Of a DNA stretch of 64,000 nt, positions 53,112 through 61,866 are shown piece after piece. This DNA comes from Hyphomicrobiales bacterium (GTDB lineage Bacteria; Pseudomonadota; Alphaproteobacteria; Rhizobiales; Rhizobiaceae). The notes beneath the pieces were generated by a model. It made no database searches and was not told the origin of the DNA. It worked only from the letters and a program-made list of their open reading frames with translations. Numbering within the stretch: position 1 is the first letter of the stretch; each line of letters starts with the position of its first letter. The stretch covers positions 62,001 to 126,000 of the forward strand of contig UBQX01000011.1 of assembly GCA_900467685.1 (NCBI GenBank), given 5' to 3'. Made by a program: the position numbers and the translations under genes.

Positions 53112-56100
53112 ATGGCAGGCCGCAGCAACCCCAAACGCGACAAGGTTCTGGAGGCGGCACGGCAGGCCGCGAAGGCCTCAGAGGTTCCTGCGATCGACCC
53201 TAGCCTGCTCTACGGCCGGGCAAGCGCCGACGATATAGAGGCCTATACCCCTGACATGCTCGCCGCGGGCGGCATGCATGCGGCCGCTGAACTCTCCGCC
53301 TGGAACGGCAAGGGTGCCCGCGTGACGGTCGCCAATCTGGACGCCATTGCGCCCGACGGGATCGCAACCTCGGTCCTCTCAGTTACCGATCGCAACATGC
53401 CCTTCCTGTTCGACTCCGTCATGGGCGAACTGACCAGCACCCACCGCGACGTCTTCATGGTGGTCCATCCGATCCTGATCGTGGAAGAGGGCAAGGAGCC
53501 CCGTCTTCATGTCAGCGATGACGGCAGCGCCCCGGAAAGCCGCGTCAGCCACATTCAGATCCATCTGGCGCGGGTTTTGCCGGAAACCGGCAAGGCGCTC
53601 GTCAAACGCATCGAATATGTTCTGGAGCAGGTTCACCTGTCCGTGCGCGACTGGCGCAAGATGGTGGCGACGCTCGACCAGGCCGTCGAAGGCATTCGCG
53701 CGCAGGACGGCAAACGCCGCGAAAAGGAAGAATCGCTCGCCTTCCTCGACTGGCTGCGCGCCGACAATTTCACCTTCCTCGGCATGCGCGAATATACCTA
53801 TTCCGGCAAGGGCGCGGAGGCGACCGTCGAACGCGGCAAGGGCACCGGCCTTGGTATCCTCTCGGACCCCGAAGTGCGCGTGCTGCGTCTCGGCAAGGAC
53901 GCCGTCACGACGACACCTGAAATCATCGAATTCCTGGAAGGCCCGGATTATCTCATCGTCACCAAGGCGAACGTGAAATCGGTCATCCACCGCCGCGCCT
54001 ATATGGACTATGTCGGCATCAAGCGCTTCGACAAGCATGGCAATGTCATCGGAGAATTGCGGATCGTCGGCCTCTTCACCTCCACGGCCTATACACAAGG
54101 AGCATCGCAGATCCCGCTTCTGCGCTCCAAGGTCGACAAAGTGGTGCGCCACTTCGGCTATGCGCCGGACAGCCATTCCGGCAAGACGCTGATGAACGTG
54201 CTGGAATCCTATCCCCGCGACGATCTCTTCCAGATCGACAGCAGCCTGCTCGCCAGCTTCTGCGAGCAGATCATGGATCTCTCCGACCGGCCGCGTGTGC
54301 GGGTTCTCGCCCGCATCGACCATTTCGATCGTTTCGTCTCGCTGCTCGTCTATGTGCCCCGCGAGCAATACGATTCCGAAGTGCGCGAGAAGATCGGCAA
54401 CTATTTCAAGACCGTCTATGACGGCCGCGTTTCGGCCTATTATCCGGCCTTCCCCGAGGGCGGCGTGGCGCGCGTGCACTTCATCATCGGCCGCTCCGGC
54501 GGCAAGACGCCGCGCATCTCTCAAGGAGAGCTGGAACGGGAAGTGCGCAATATCGCCACCTCCTGGGAGGAGCGCTTCAGCGCGCTGGCAGGCAGCCACG
54601 ATTGCGCGCTTTCGACCGGCCCCGATTTCCAGGCCGCCTTCGAGCCGAAGGACGCCTTTGCCGATCTCTCCAAGATCAAGCAGGCCGTTACCCATGACGT
54701 GTCGGTGGAATTCTACCGCGCCGGCGGCGAAGCCTCGGAGGTCAGCCTGAAGATTTTCCATGCGGGCTCCCCGCTGTCGCTGTCGCGCCGCGTGCCGCTT
54801 CTGGAAAATCTCGGCTTCCAGGTCATTGCCGAGAGCACCTACGAGTTCATGCTGCGCGATGGCACGGAAACCGCACCCGTCGTCCTGCACGACATGGAAC
54901 TCGCGCATGCCGGTGGCCGCGCGATCGACTTGGCGGCGGAACGAAAGCCGCTGGAAGAAGCACTCCTCGCCGCCTTCAGTGGCGCCATCGACAATGACAG
55001 CTTCAACCGGCTCGTGCTCACAAGCGGTCTGACAGCCCGCGAAGTCATGGTGATGCGCGCCTATGCGCGTTATCTCCGCCAGACCCGGATCGCCTATTCG
55101 CAGGGCTATATCGCCGATACGCTTGTGCGCTATTCCGAGATCGCAGCCCAGCTCTTTTCCCTCTTCGTGACCCGGCTCGATCCGGCTGGCTCCAGCAAGC
55201 AGCGCGGCAAGCGCGAGGATGAGATCGTCGCGGATATCGAAGAGCGGCTCTCCTCGGTGCCAAGCCTCGATGACGATCGCATTCTGCGCCGCTACATGAA
55301 CGTGATCCGCGCCACGCTACGCACCAACTATTTCCAGAAGGGGCCGTTCGGCCTGCCCCGCGCCACGCTCGCCTTCAAGCTCAATCCGCATGAGATCGAT
55401 GGCCTGCCCGAGCCCAAGCCCTTCCGCGAAATCTTCGTCTACGGCGCCGAAGTGGAAGGCATACACCTGCGCTTCGGCAAGGTCGCCCGCGGCGGTATCC
55501 GCTGGTCGGACCGCGCGGAAGATTACCGCACCGAAGTTCTGGGCCTCGTCAAAGCGCAGCAGGTCAAGAATGCGGTCATCGTACCCGTCGGCGCCAAGGG
55601 TGGCTTCTATCCGAAGCGCCTGCCCGCAGGCGGCAGCCGCGACGCAGTCTTTGCCGCCGGGACAGAAGCCTACAAGACCTATATCCGCACGCTCCTCTCG
55701 GTCACCGACAATCTCGACAGTTCGGGGATCGTTCCACCGGAACGGACCATCCGCCACGATGGTGACGACCCCTATTTCGTCGTCGCCGCTGACAAAGGCA
55801 CGGCGACCTTCTCCGATACGGCAAACGCGCTGGCGCAGGAGGCCGGCTTCTGGCTCGACGATGCCTTCGCCTCCGGCGGCTCAGCCGGCTACGACCACAA
55901 GAAAATGGGCATCACCGCGCGTGGCGCCTGGGAAACCGTCAAGCGCCATTTCCGCGAAATGGATATCGACATCCAGTCGACGCCCTTCACGGTCGCCGGC
56001 GTCGGCGACATGTCGGGTGACGTCTTCGGCAACGGCATGCTGCTCTCGCGCAAGATCCGTCTCGTCGCCGTCTTCGACCATCGCGACATCTTCATCGACC

Positions 56101-57884
56101 CCGATCCCGACATGGCGGCTTCGTTCGCCGAACGCCAGCGCCTCTTCAACCTGCCCCGTTCGAGCTGGCAGGACTATGACCGCTCCAAGATTTCCAAGGG
56201 CGGCATGATCGTCTCGCGCAACGAGAAATCGGTCAGCCTGACGGCGGAGGCGGCGGCCGTGATCGGCCTCCCGAAGGGGTCGGCCACGCCTTATGAAATC
56301 ATGACCGCAATCCTCAAGGCACCGGTCGATCTTCTCTGGTTCGGCGGCATCGGCACCTATGTCCGTGCAGCCTCGGAAACCGACGCCGATGTCGGCGACC
56401 GCGCCAATGATCCGATCCGCGTCGCGGCAGCCGAGGTGCGCGCCAAGGTCATCGGCGAAGGCGCCAATCTGGGCGTGACGCAGAAGGGCCGCATCGCCTT
56501 CGGCCTCAAGGGCGGCCGCTGCAATTCCGACGCGATCGACAATTCGGCCGGCGTCAACACCTCCGACGTCGAGGTCAATATCAAGATCGCGCTCGCCAGC
56601 GCCATGCGCGAGGATCGGTTGACGCGACCGAAGCGCAACAAGCTGCTCGCCTCGATGACCGACGAGGTCGCCGAACTCGTGCTGCGCAACAACTACCTGC
56701 AATCGCTGGCCATTTCGCTGACAGGCCGGCGTGGTCTGGCGAATGGCCGGGAACTCGGCCGCTTCATGAACCGCCTGGAGGCTGACGGCAGGCTCGACCG
56801 AAAGGTCGAGAACCTGCCCGACGAACAGACCATGACGGAGCGCTACGCCTCGGGCCACCCGCTGACCCGCGCCGAAATCGGTGTGCTGCTTTCCTATGCC
56901 AAGATCGTGCTCTTCGACGAACTGGTCGCGAGCAACCTGCCGGACGATCCGTGGCTTGGCGGACTTCTGTCGGATTACTTCCCGGCCGGCATGCGCAAGG
57001 CCTTCGCGGATGATATCGCCGCGCATCGTCTGCGCCGCGAAATCATCGCCACCGTGCTTGCCAACCATGTGATCAACCGCGGCGGCCCGGCCTTCGTGAC
57101 GACGCTCATGGACGCGACGGGTGCGAGCCCGGCCGATATCGTGAAAGCCGCAATCATTGTCCGCGACGGCTTCGGCCTGCCGGCGATCTGGCGCGAGATC
57201 GACGCACTCGACACCCTCATTCCCGGCAATCGCCAGAACGAGCTTTATGCACTGACCGAAGAGGTCTACCGCACCGCGACCCGTCTGGTGCTGAAGGCGG
57301 GCATGATCTCCGGTTCGCTGGAAGAAGCAGCCGGCCGTTTGCAGAAGACGATGAAGGCTCTGAGAGCCAAGGCCCTCACCCTACTTTCGCCCGCCGCTCG
57401 CCGCGATGCGGAAGACAGCAAGGTACGGCTGATAGAGATCGGCGTGCCGGAGGCACTCGCCCACGATCTCACAGGCCTGAAAGCCCTCGTACTGGTTCCG
57501 GAAATCGCTCAGGTGGCAGAAGCTTCGGGCGACAATCTCGAGCGCGCCGCCGACACCTTCACCGGCGTCACCGAGACGTTGCGCATCGGCCGGCTGCTTT
57601 CGCCCGCCAATCCCGTCACCGCCGCCGACATGTATGAGGAACAGGCACTGGCCCGCAGCCTCGACGACATTTCGGCTGCACGTCGCGCCATCGCCGTGCA
57701 GGTTCTCAACGACGCAAAAGGTAGCAAAACGCCGCTGCATCAATGGCTTCTGGCGCATGAGACGACGCTTTCCCGCATCACCGGTCAGCTCTCGGCCATC
57801 ACCGAAAGCGGCGACCTGACACTGGCCCGCTATGTGCTCGCCGCAAGCCTCCTCAACGACCTTGCGGTCGGCAAGGCGGCGTGA
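53112..57884 (+). CDS. gdhZ: NAD-specific glutamate dehydrogenase, large (180 kDa) class
   Basis: A 1590-residue NAD-glutamate dehydrogenase of the L_180 class (Bac_GDH), which deaminates glutamate to 2-oxoglutarate. The N-terminal ~700 residues hold ACT-like regulatory modules (for example MPFLFDSVMGELTSTHRDVFMVVHPIL). The catalytic domain begins with GGIRWSDRAEDYRTEVLGLVKAQQVKNAVIVPVGAKGGFYPKRLP near residues 793-838, including the catalytic Lys, and VAGVGDMSGDVFGNGMLLS near 962-980 is the NAD-binding region. The gene stands at the end of a 255-bp AT-rich gap and overlaps or abuts the next gene, depending on the start of that gene. Confidence 0.93.
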   Translation: MAGRSNPKRDKVLEAARQAAKASEVPAIDPSLLYGRASADDIEAYTPDMLAAGGMHAAAELSAWNGKGARVTVANLDAIAPDGIATSVLSVTDRNMPFLFDSVMGELTSTHRDVFMVVHPILIVEEGKEPRLHVSDDGSAPESRVSHIQIHLARVLPETGKALVKRIEYVLEQVHLSVRDWRKMVATLDQAVEGIRAQDGKRREKEESLAFLDWLRADNFTFLGMREYTYSGKGAEATVERGKGTGLGILSDPEVRVLRLGKDAVTTTPEIIEFLEGPDYLIVTKANVKSVIHRRAYMDYVGIKRFDKHGNVIGELRIVGLFTSTAYTQGASQIPLLRSKVDKVVRHFGYAPDSHSGKTLMNVLESYPRDDLFQIDSSLLASFCEQIMDLSDRPRVRVLARIDHFDRFVSLLVYVPREQYDSEVREKIGNYFKTVYDGRVSAYYPAFPEGGVARVHFIIGRSGGKTPRISQGELEREVRNIATSWEERFSALAGSHDCALSTGPDFQAAFEPKDAFADLSKIKQAVTHDVSVEFYRAGGEASEVSLKIFHAGSPLSLSRRVPLLENLGFQVIAESTYEFMLRDGTETAPVVLHDMELAHAGGRAIDLAAERKPLEEALLAAFSGAIDNDSFNRLVLTSGLTAREVMVMRAYARYLRQTRIAYSQGYIADTLVRYSEIAAQLFSLFVTRLDPAGSSKQRGKREDEIVADIEERLSSVPSLDDDRILRRYMNVIRATLRTNYFQKGPFGLPRATLAFKLNPHEIDGLPEPKPFREIFVYGAEVEGIHLRFGKVARGGIRWSDRAEDYRTEVLGLVKAQQVKNAVIVPVGAKGGFYPKRLPAGGSRDAVFAAGTEAYKTYIRTLLSVTDNLDSSGIVPPERTIRHDGDDPYFVVAADKGTATFSDTANALAQEAGFWLDDAFASGGSAGYDHKKMGITARGAWETVKRHFREMDIDIQSTPFTVAGVGDMSGDVFGNGMLLSRKIRLVAVFDHRDIFIDPDPDMAASFAERQRLFNLPRSSWQDYDRSKISKGGMIVSRNEKSVSLTAEAAAVIGLPKGSATPYEIMTAILKAPVDLLWFGGIGTYVRAASETDADVGDRANDPIRVAAAEVRAKVIGEGANLGVTQKGRIAFGLKGGRCNSDAIDNSAGVNTSDVEVNIKIALASAMREDRLTRPKRNKLLASMTDEVAELVLRNNYLQSLAISLTGRRGLANGRELGRFMNRLEADGRLDRKVENLPDEQTMTERYASGHPLTRAEIGVLLSYAKIVLFDELVASNLPDDPWLGGLLSDYFPAGMRKAFADDIAAHRLRREIIATVLANHVINRGGPAFVTTLMDATGASPADIVKAAIIVRDGFGLPAIWREIDALDTLIPGNRQNELYALTEEVYRTATRLVLKAGMISGSLEEAAGRLQKTMKALRAKALTLLSPAARRDAEDSKVRLIEIGVPEALAHDLTGLKALVLVPEIAQVAEASGDNLERAADTFTGVTETLRIGRLLSPANPVTAADMYEEQALARSLDDISAARRAIAVQVLNDAKGSKTPLHQWLLAHETTLSRITGQLSAITESGDLTLARYVLAASLLNDLAVGKAA

Positions 57885-57925
57885 CACAGTCCCCGCAATT
57901 CCAGAGGGGTTGCGGGGATAAAGAC

Positions 57926-59317
57926 ATGGTCAGCGAAGCGGTGAAAGTCATTGAGGACGCACCGAAAACAACCCGCCGGGGCATTCTCGGCTGGATGTTT
58001 TTCGACTGGGCCGCGCAACCTTATTTCACCGTCGTCACCACCTTCATCTTCGGCCCCTATTTCGTTTCCCGACTGACCGACGACCCGATCTCCGCCCAGA
58101 CCCACTGGAGCAATGCGGCGACGATTGCGAGTTTCATCATCGCGATCTTCTCCCCCATTCTCGGCTCGATTGCCGATGCCACGGGTGCGAAGAAGAAATG
58201 GATCGGCTTCTTCGCCGTCATCCAGATCGTTTCGCTGACCATGCTCTGGTTTGCCGCTCCCGGCTCGCCCATCGTCTATCCGATGATCTTCTGGATTCTC
58301 GCGACGCTGGCGGCCGAATTCTCCATCGTTTTCAACGATTCCATGATGCCGCGCCTGATCCCGGAAAAGGATGTCGGCAAGATTTCCAATCTCGCATGGG
58401 GGCTGGGCTATCTCGGCGGCATGATCGCGCTCTTCGCCGTCATCCTGTTTCTGGCCGGCGACCCTGCAACCGACAAGACACTGATCGGCATGAAGCCGCT
58501 CTTCGGGCTTGATCCGAAACAGGGCGAAGACGCGCGCATCACCGGCCCGCTTTCCGCGCTGTGGTATTTCATCTTCATCCTGCCGATGTTCTTCTTCACG
58601 CCCGACGTCAAAAGCACCGGTGTCAGCATGGCAAAGGCGGTGAAGGACGGCCTGGTCGAGCTTAAATTCTCGCTGGGCGAATTGTTGCGCACGCGCCGCC
58701 ACCTCGCCCGCTTCCTCGTCGGCCGCATGATCTACCAGGATGGCGTCAACGCCCTCATCGTGCTGGGCGGCGCCTTCGCAGCCGGCATGTTCGGCTGGGC
58801 AACCATCGAGATCGGCATCTACGGGATCATCCTCAACATCGTGGCGATTGCAAGCAATGTCGTGGCCGGCTGGCTGGATGGCAAGCTCGGCTCCAAGCGT
58901 GTCGTGGTGCTGAGCCTCATCAGCCTGCTTCTCGCCACCATTGGCATTATCTCGACCGACAAGGGCTCGACCCTCTTCGGCCTCTTCACGCTATCGACAG
59001 TCGATGCCGGCGGCCTCTTCGGCACAGCTGCCGAAAAGGTCTTCATCCTCTACGGCCTGCTGATCGGAATCGCCTTTGGTCCGGTTCAGGCCTCGTCGCG
59101 CTCCTTCATGTCGCGCAGCATCAAGCCGGAAGAGGCGGGCCGCTATTTCGGCATCTACGCGCTTTCCGGCCGCGCCACGAGCTTCATGGCCACGCTCGCC
59201 TTCTCCATCGTCACCGCCGCCAGCGGCTCCGCCCATCTCGGCATGGCAACCATCATCGTCTTCCTCGTCGTCGGCCTCGGCTTCCTCCTGGCGACGCCTT
59301 ATCCGGCGAAGAACTGA
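57926..59317 (+). CDS. UMF1-type MFS transporter (Atg22-like)
   Basis: A 463-residue membrane protein with 12 hydrophobic segments. RRGILGWMFFDWAAQPYFTVVTTFIFGPYF is the hallmark N-terminal motif of the UMF1/Atg22 branch of MFS, followed by SPILGSIADATGAKKKWIGFF (MFS loop 2-3). Yeast Atg22 exports amino acids from the vacuole; bacterial substrates are unknown. Standing 41 bp after gdhZ, it may carry amino acids, which is only inference. The start at 57926 follows GGGGAT; a GTG start at 57881 overlapping the gdhZ stop (GTGA) would add 15 residues. Confidence 0.87.
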   Translation: MVSEAVKVIEDAPKTTRRGILGWMFFDWAAQPYFTVVTTFIFGPYFVSRLTDDPISAQTHWSNAATIASFIIAIFSPILGSIADATGAKKKWIGFFAVIQIVSLTMLWFAAPGSPIVYPMIFWILATLAAEFSIVFNDSMMPRLIPEKDVGKISNLAWGLGYLGGMIALFAVILFLAGDPATDKTLIGMKPLFGLDPKQGEDARITGPLSALWYFIFILPMFFFTPDVKSTGVSMAKAVKDGLVELKFSLGELLRTRRHLARFLVGRMIYQDGVNALIVLGGAFAAGMFGWATIEIGIYGIILNIVAIASNVVAGWLDGKLGSKRVVVLSLISLLLATIGIISTDKGSTLFGLFTLSTVDAGGLFGTAAEKVFILYGLLIGIAFGPVQASSRSFMSRSIKPEEAGRYFGIYALSGRATSFMATLAFSIVTAASGSAHLGMATIIVFLVVGLGFLLATPYPAKN

Positions 59318-59321
59318 GACG

Positions 59322-59347
59322 AAAAAGGCGACCCGAAGGCCGCCTTT
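59322..59347. terminator. Bidirectional terminator between UMF1 and ispG genes
   Basis: AAAGGCG (59324-59330) pairs with CGCCTTT (59341-59347), with A and T flanks on both sides, so it can work in both directions for these convergent genes. Confidence 0.7.
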
Positions 59348-59376
59348 GAATTCTCGCCAGACAAACAGAAACCCGT

Positions 59377-60624
59377 TCACTCAGCCGCTTGCGTCTTCCG
59401 GCCGAACCGTTTCTCGATATAGTCGGCCACCAGCCCTTCGAACTCCGCGGCGATATTCGTTCCACGCAGCGTCATCGCCTTCTGTCCGTCGATGAAGACC
59501 GGCGCGGCCGGCGTTTCGCCGGTGCCGGGAAGCGAGATGCCGATATCCGCATGTTTCGACTCACCCGGACCATTGACGATACAGCCCATGACGGCGACGT
59601 TCAGCGCTTCGACACCCGGATATTTCTCGCGCCAGACCGGCATGTTCTTGCGCAGATCGCCCTCGATCTTCTGGGCCAGCTCCTGGAAGACGGTCGAGGT
59701 CGTGCGGCCGCAGCCGGGGCAGGCGGCCACCACCGGCAGGAACTGGCGGAAGCCCATGACCTGCAGGAGTTCCTGCGCGACGATGACCTCGCGCGTGCGA
59801 TCGCCGCCGGGCTCGGGGGTGAGCGAAACGCGGACCGTATCGCCGATCCCCTGCTGCAGCAGATAGCCCATGGAGGCGGACGAGGCGACTATGCCCTTTG
59901 AGCCCATCCCGGCCTCGGTGAGACCCAGATGCAGCGCATGGTCCGAGCGTTCGGAAAGCATGGAATAGACGGCGATGAGGTCCTGCACCTGGCTGACCTT
60001 GGCCGAGAGAATGATCTTGTTGCGCGGCAGGCCGATTTCTTCCGCCAGCTCGGCGGAGAGAAGCGCCGACTGCACGATCGCCTCGCGCGTCACCTCGCGT
60101 GCCGTGAGCGGCGAGCCGTTCGAAGCGTTTTCGTCCATCAGCCGGGTCAAGAGTTCCTGATCGAGCGAACCCCAGTTGACGCCGATGCGCACCGGCTTGT
60201 TGTAAGCGATGGCTTTCTCGACGATCTCGGCGAACTGCTTGTCCTTCTTGTCCTTGAAACCGACATTGCCTGGATTGATGCGGTATTTCGCCAGCGCCTC
60301 GGCGCAGGCAGGATGATCGGCCAGCAGCTTGTGGCCGATATAATGGAAATCGCCGACCAGCGGCACATCAAGGCCGAGGCGCTCCAGCCGTTCGCGGATC
60401 TTCGGTACGGCAGCGGCGCTTTCATCACGGTCGACGGTGATGCGGACGATTTCGGAACCGGCGCGATGAAGCGCTGCGACCTGCGCCACCGTACCGTCGA
60501 TATCGGCCGTATCGGTATTGGTCATCGACTGCACGACGACCGGCGCGCCACCGCCCACAATGACACCGCCCACTTCGACGGCAACGGAGGCACGGCGCGG
60601 TTTCGGATCGAACGGATTGCTCAT
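59377..60624 (-). CDS. ispG: 4-hydroxy-3-methylbut-2-enyl diphosphate synthase (flavodoxin)
   Basis: A 415-residue MEP-pathway enzyme converting MEcPP to HMBPP with a [4Fe-4S] cluster. Motifs: [22 protein letters not shown] at the N-terminus, [14 protein letters not shown] in the TIM barrel, and the cluster ligands in [14 protein letters not shown] and [25 protein letters not shown]. The start at 60624 ([11 protein letters not shown]) was preferred to an in-frame ATG at 60672. No signal peptide; cytoplasmic. Confidence 0.94.
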   Translation of the reverse strand: MSNPFDPKPRRASVAVEVGGVIVGGGAPVVVQSMTNTDTADIDGTVAQVAALHRAGSEIVRITVDRDESAAAVPKIRERLERLGLDVPLVGDFHYIGHKLLADHPACAEALAKYRINPGNVGFKDKKDKQFAEIVEKAIAYNKPVRIGVNWGSLDQELLTRLMDENASNGSPLTAREVTREAIVQSALLSAELAEEIGLPRNKIILSAKVSQVQDLIAVYSMLSERSDHALHLGLTEAGMGSKGIVASSASMGYLLQQGIGDTVRVSLTPEPGGDRTREVIVAQELLQVMGFRQFLPVVAACPGCGRTTSTVFQELAQKIEGDLRKNMPVWREKYPGVEALNVAVMGCIVNGPGESKHADIGISLPGTGETPAAPVFIDGQKAMTLRGTNIAAEFEGLVADYIEKRFGRKTQAAE

Positions 60625-60723
60625 GGCTCGGGCTTTCAACTGAAACGGATGCTGTTCAGGTGGATCAAACATGGGCCGATGTCAACATCGTGACAAGGAC
60701 GGGCGTCGACCGGCCATAAGGGA

Positions 60724-61329
60724 TCAGGCGGACGGGACGCCAAGCGGCCCGATCATCAGCCGGATAAAGGTCTCCAGCCGCCGCGCAAGCTCCTCCGCCG
60801 AGGTCATCCGCAGCTTGAACCCTTCTGCCCCATCCGTGATCATCGCCGCGATCTCGGCGGCACTCACGCCCGCAGCACCCAGCGTGATGCGCCCGCCAGC
60901 ATCCTCCTGCTTCAAAATCTCGGCAATCGTCGCCTCAATCAGCTTCATCCAGTCTCGAAAGAGATCGGCGCCAATCTCGGACTTCAGGGCGAAAAGCTCG
61001 TCCGCATGAGCCGAGGCCCCGATGGTTTCATGGGGCTCGACAATGCCTGCGCGCGCCACCTGCATGATCCGCGCTTCCGCCGACCCCGTAGTCGAGGCTA
61101 TGCCGGCAAGCCGCTCGCGCAGATCGTCCATCATCGAGAGGACGCAGGCGCGGAAGATATCCGCCTTGTTCTTGTAGACCAGATAAAGCGCCGGCCGCGA
61201 CATGCCCGCCGCCCGGGCAATATCGTCCATCGTGGCGCGCTTCACGCCATATTGGAAAAAGGTCTGGAAGGCGGCTTCGAGGATTGCCGCAGCCTTGGGA
61301 TCGCGGTCTCTGGCTTGCATGATTGACAT
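60724..61329 (-). CDS. TetR-family transcriptional regulator
   Basis: A 201-residue repressor-type protein. The N-terminal HTH (about 12-60: [47 protein letters not shown]) is TetR; the helical C-terminal part would bind a ligand. Starts at 61329 or 61320 are both possible. It is divergent from the molybdenum oxidoreductase genes over a 70-bp gap in which the promoters overlap, so it probably regulates them and itself. Confidence 0.88.
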   Translation of the reverse strand: MSIMQARDRDPKAAAILEAAFQTFFQYGVKRATMDDIARAAGMSRPALYLVYKNKADIFRACVLSMMDDLRERLAGIASTTGSAEARIMQVARAGIVEPHETIGASAHADELFALKSEIGADLFRDWMKLIEATIAEILKQEDAGGRITLGAAGVSAAEIAAMITDGAEGFKLRMTSAEELARRLETFIRLMIGPLGVPSA

Positions 61330-61355
61330 ACTGACATATTTCGTTATTTTGTCAA
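61323..61355. promoter_or_regulatory. Overlapping divergent promoters, TetR gene / oxidoreductase genes
   Basis: Plus strand: TTGACA (61323-61328), 16-bp gap, TATTTT (61345-61350). Minus strand: a perfect TTGACA (61350-61355) facing the tetR gene. A direct repeat TGACATAcTGACATA (61324-61338) in the overlap may be the operator. Confidence 0.5.
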
Positions 61356-61399
61356 GAACTGATTGCTTCGGTGCCATGTTACAGGGAGGGCGCGCAAAA

Positions 61400-61861
61400 A
61401 TGAAACTGCAAGTCAACGGAACCGTCCATGAGCTCGACATCGAGCCGGACATGCCGCTACTCTGGGCGCTGCGCGACGAACTGAACATCAAGGGCCCGAA
61501 ATTCGGCTGTGGCGCAGGCCTTTGCGGCGCCTGCACCGTGATCATTGATGGACAGGCAACGCGCGCCTGCCAGACGGCGGTCGGCGATGTGACGGCGAAC
61601 GTAAGAACCATCGACGGACTCGGCGCGCCGGATGCGCTGCACCGCGTCCAGCAGGCCTGGCTCGATGAACAGGTCGTGCAATGCGGCTATTGTCAGGCCG
61701 GGCAGATCATGAATGCGGTCGCCCTTCTCGAAGCGAACCCGACGCCGTCCGACAAGGATATCGATGACGCCATGAGCGGCAATCTCTGTCGTTGCGGCAC
61801 CTATCCGCGCATCCGCGCCGCCATCAAACGCGCCGCCAGCGGCCAACAGACGGGGGCTTGA
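61400..61861 (+). CDS. [2Fe-2S] subunit of a xanthine oxidase-family oxidoreductase (IorA-like)
   Basis: A 153-residue iron-sulfur subunit. The plant-type [2Fe-2S] site is [18 protein letters not shown] with a fourth Cys in RACQTAV, and the second cluster lies in [19 protein letters not shown] and [16 protein letters not shown]. It passes electrons from the molybdopterin subunit encoded 5 bp downstream. The two-subunit form without an FAD subunit resembles isoquinoline 1-oxidoreductase and some membrane-linked aldehyde dehydrogenases. GGGAGG lies ~12 nt before the ATG. Confidence 0.9.
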   Translation: MKLQVNGTVHELDIEPDMPLLWALRDELNIKGPKFGCGAGLCGACTVIIDGQATRACQTAVGDVTANVRTIDGLGAPDALHRVQQAWLDEQVVQCGYCQAGQIMNAVALLEANPTPSDKDIDDAMSGNLCRCGTYPRIRAAIKRAASGQQTGA

Positions 61862-61866
61862 AGACC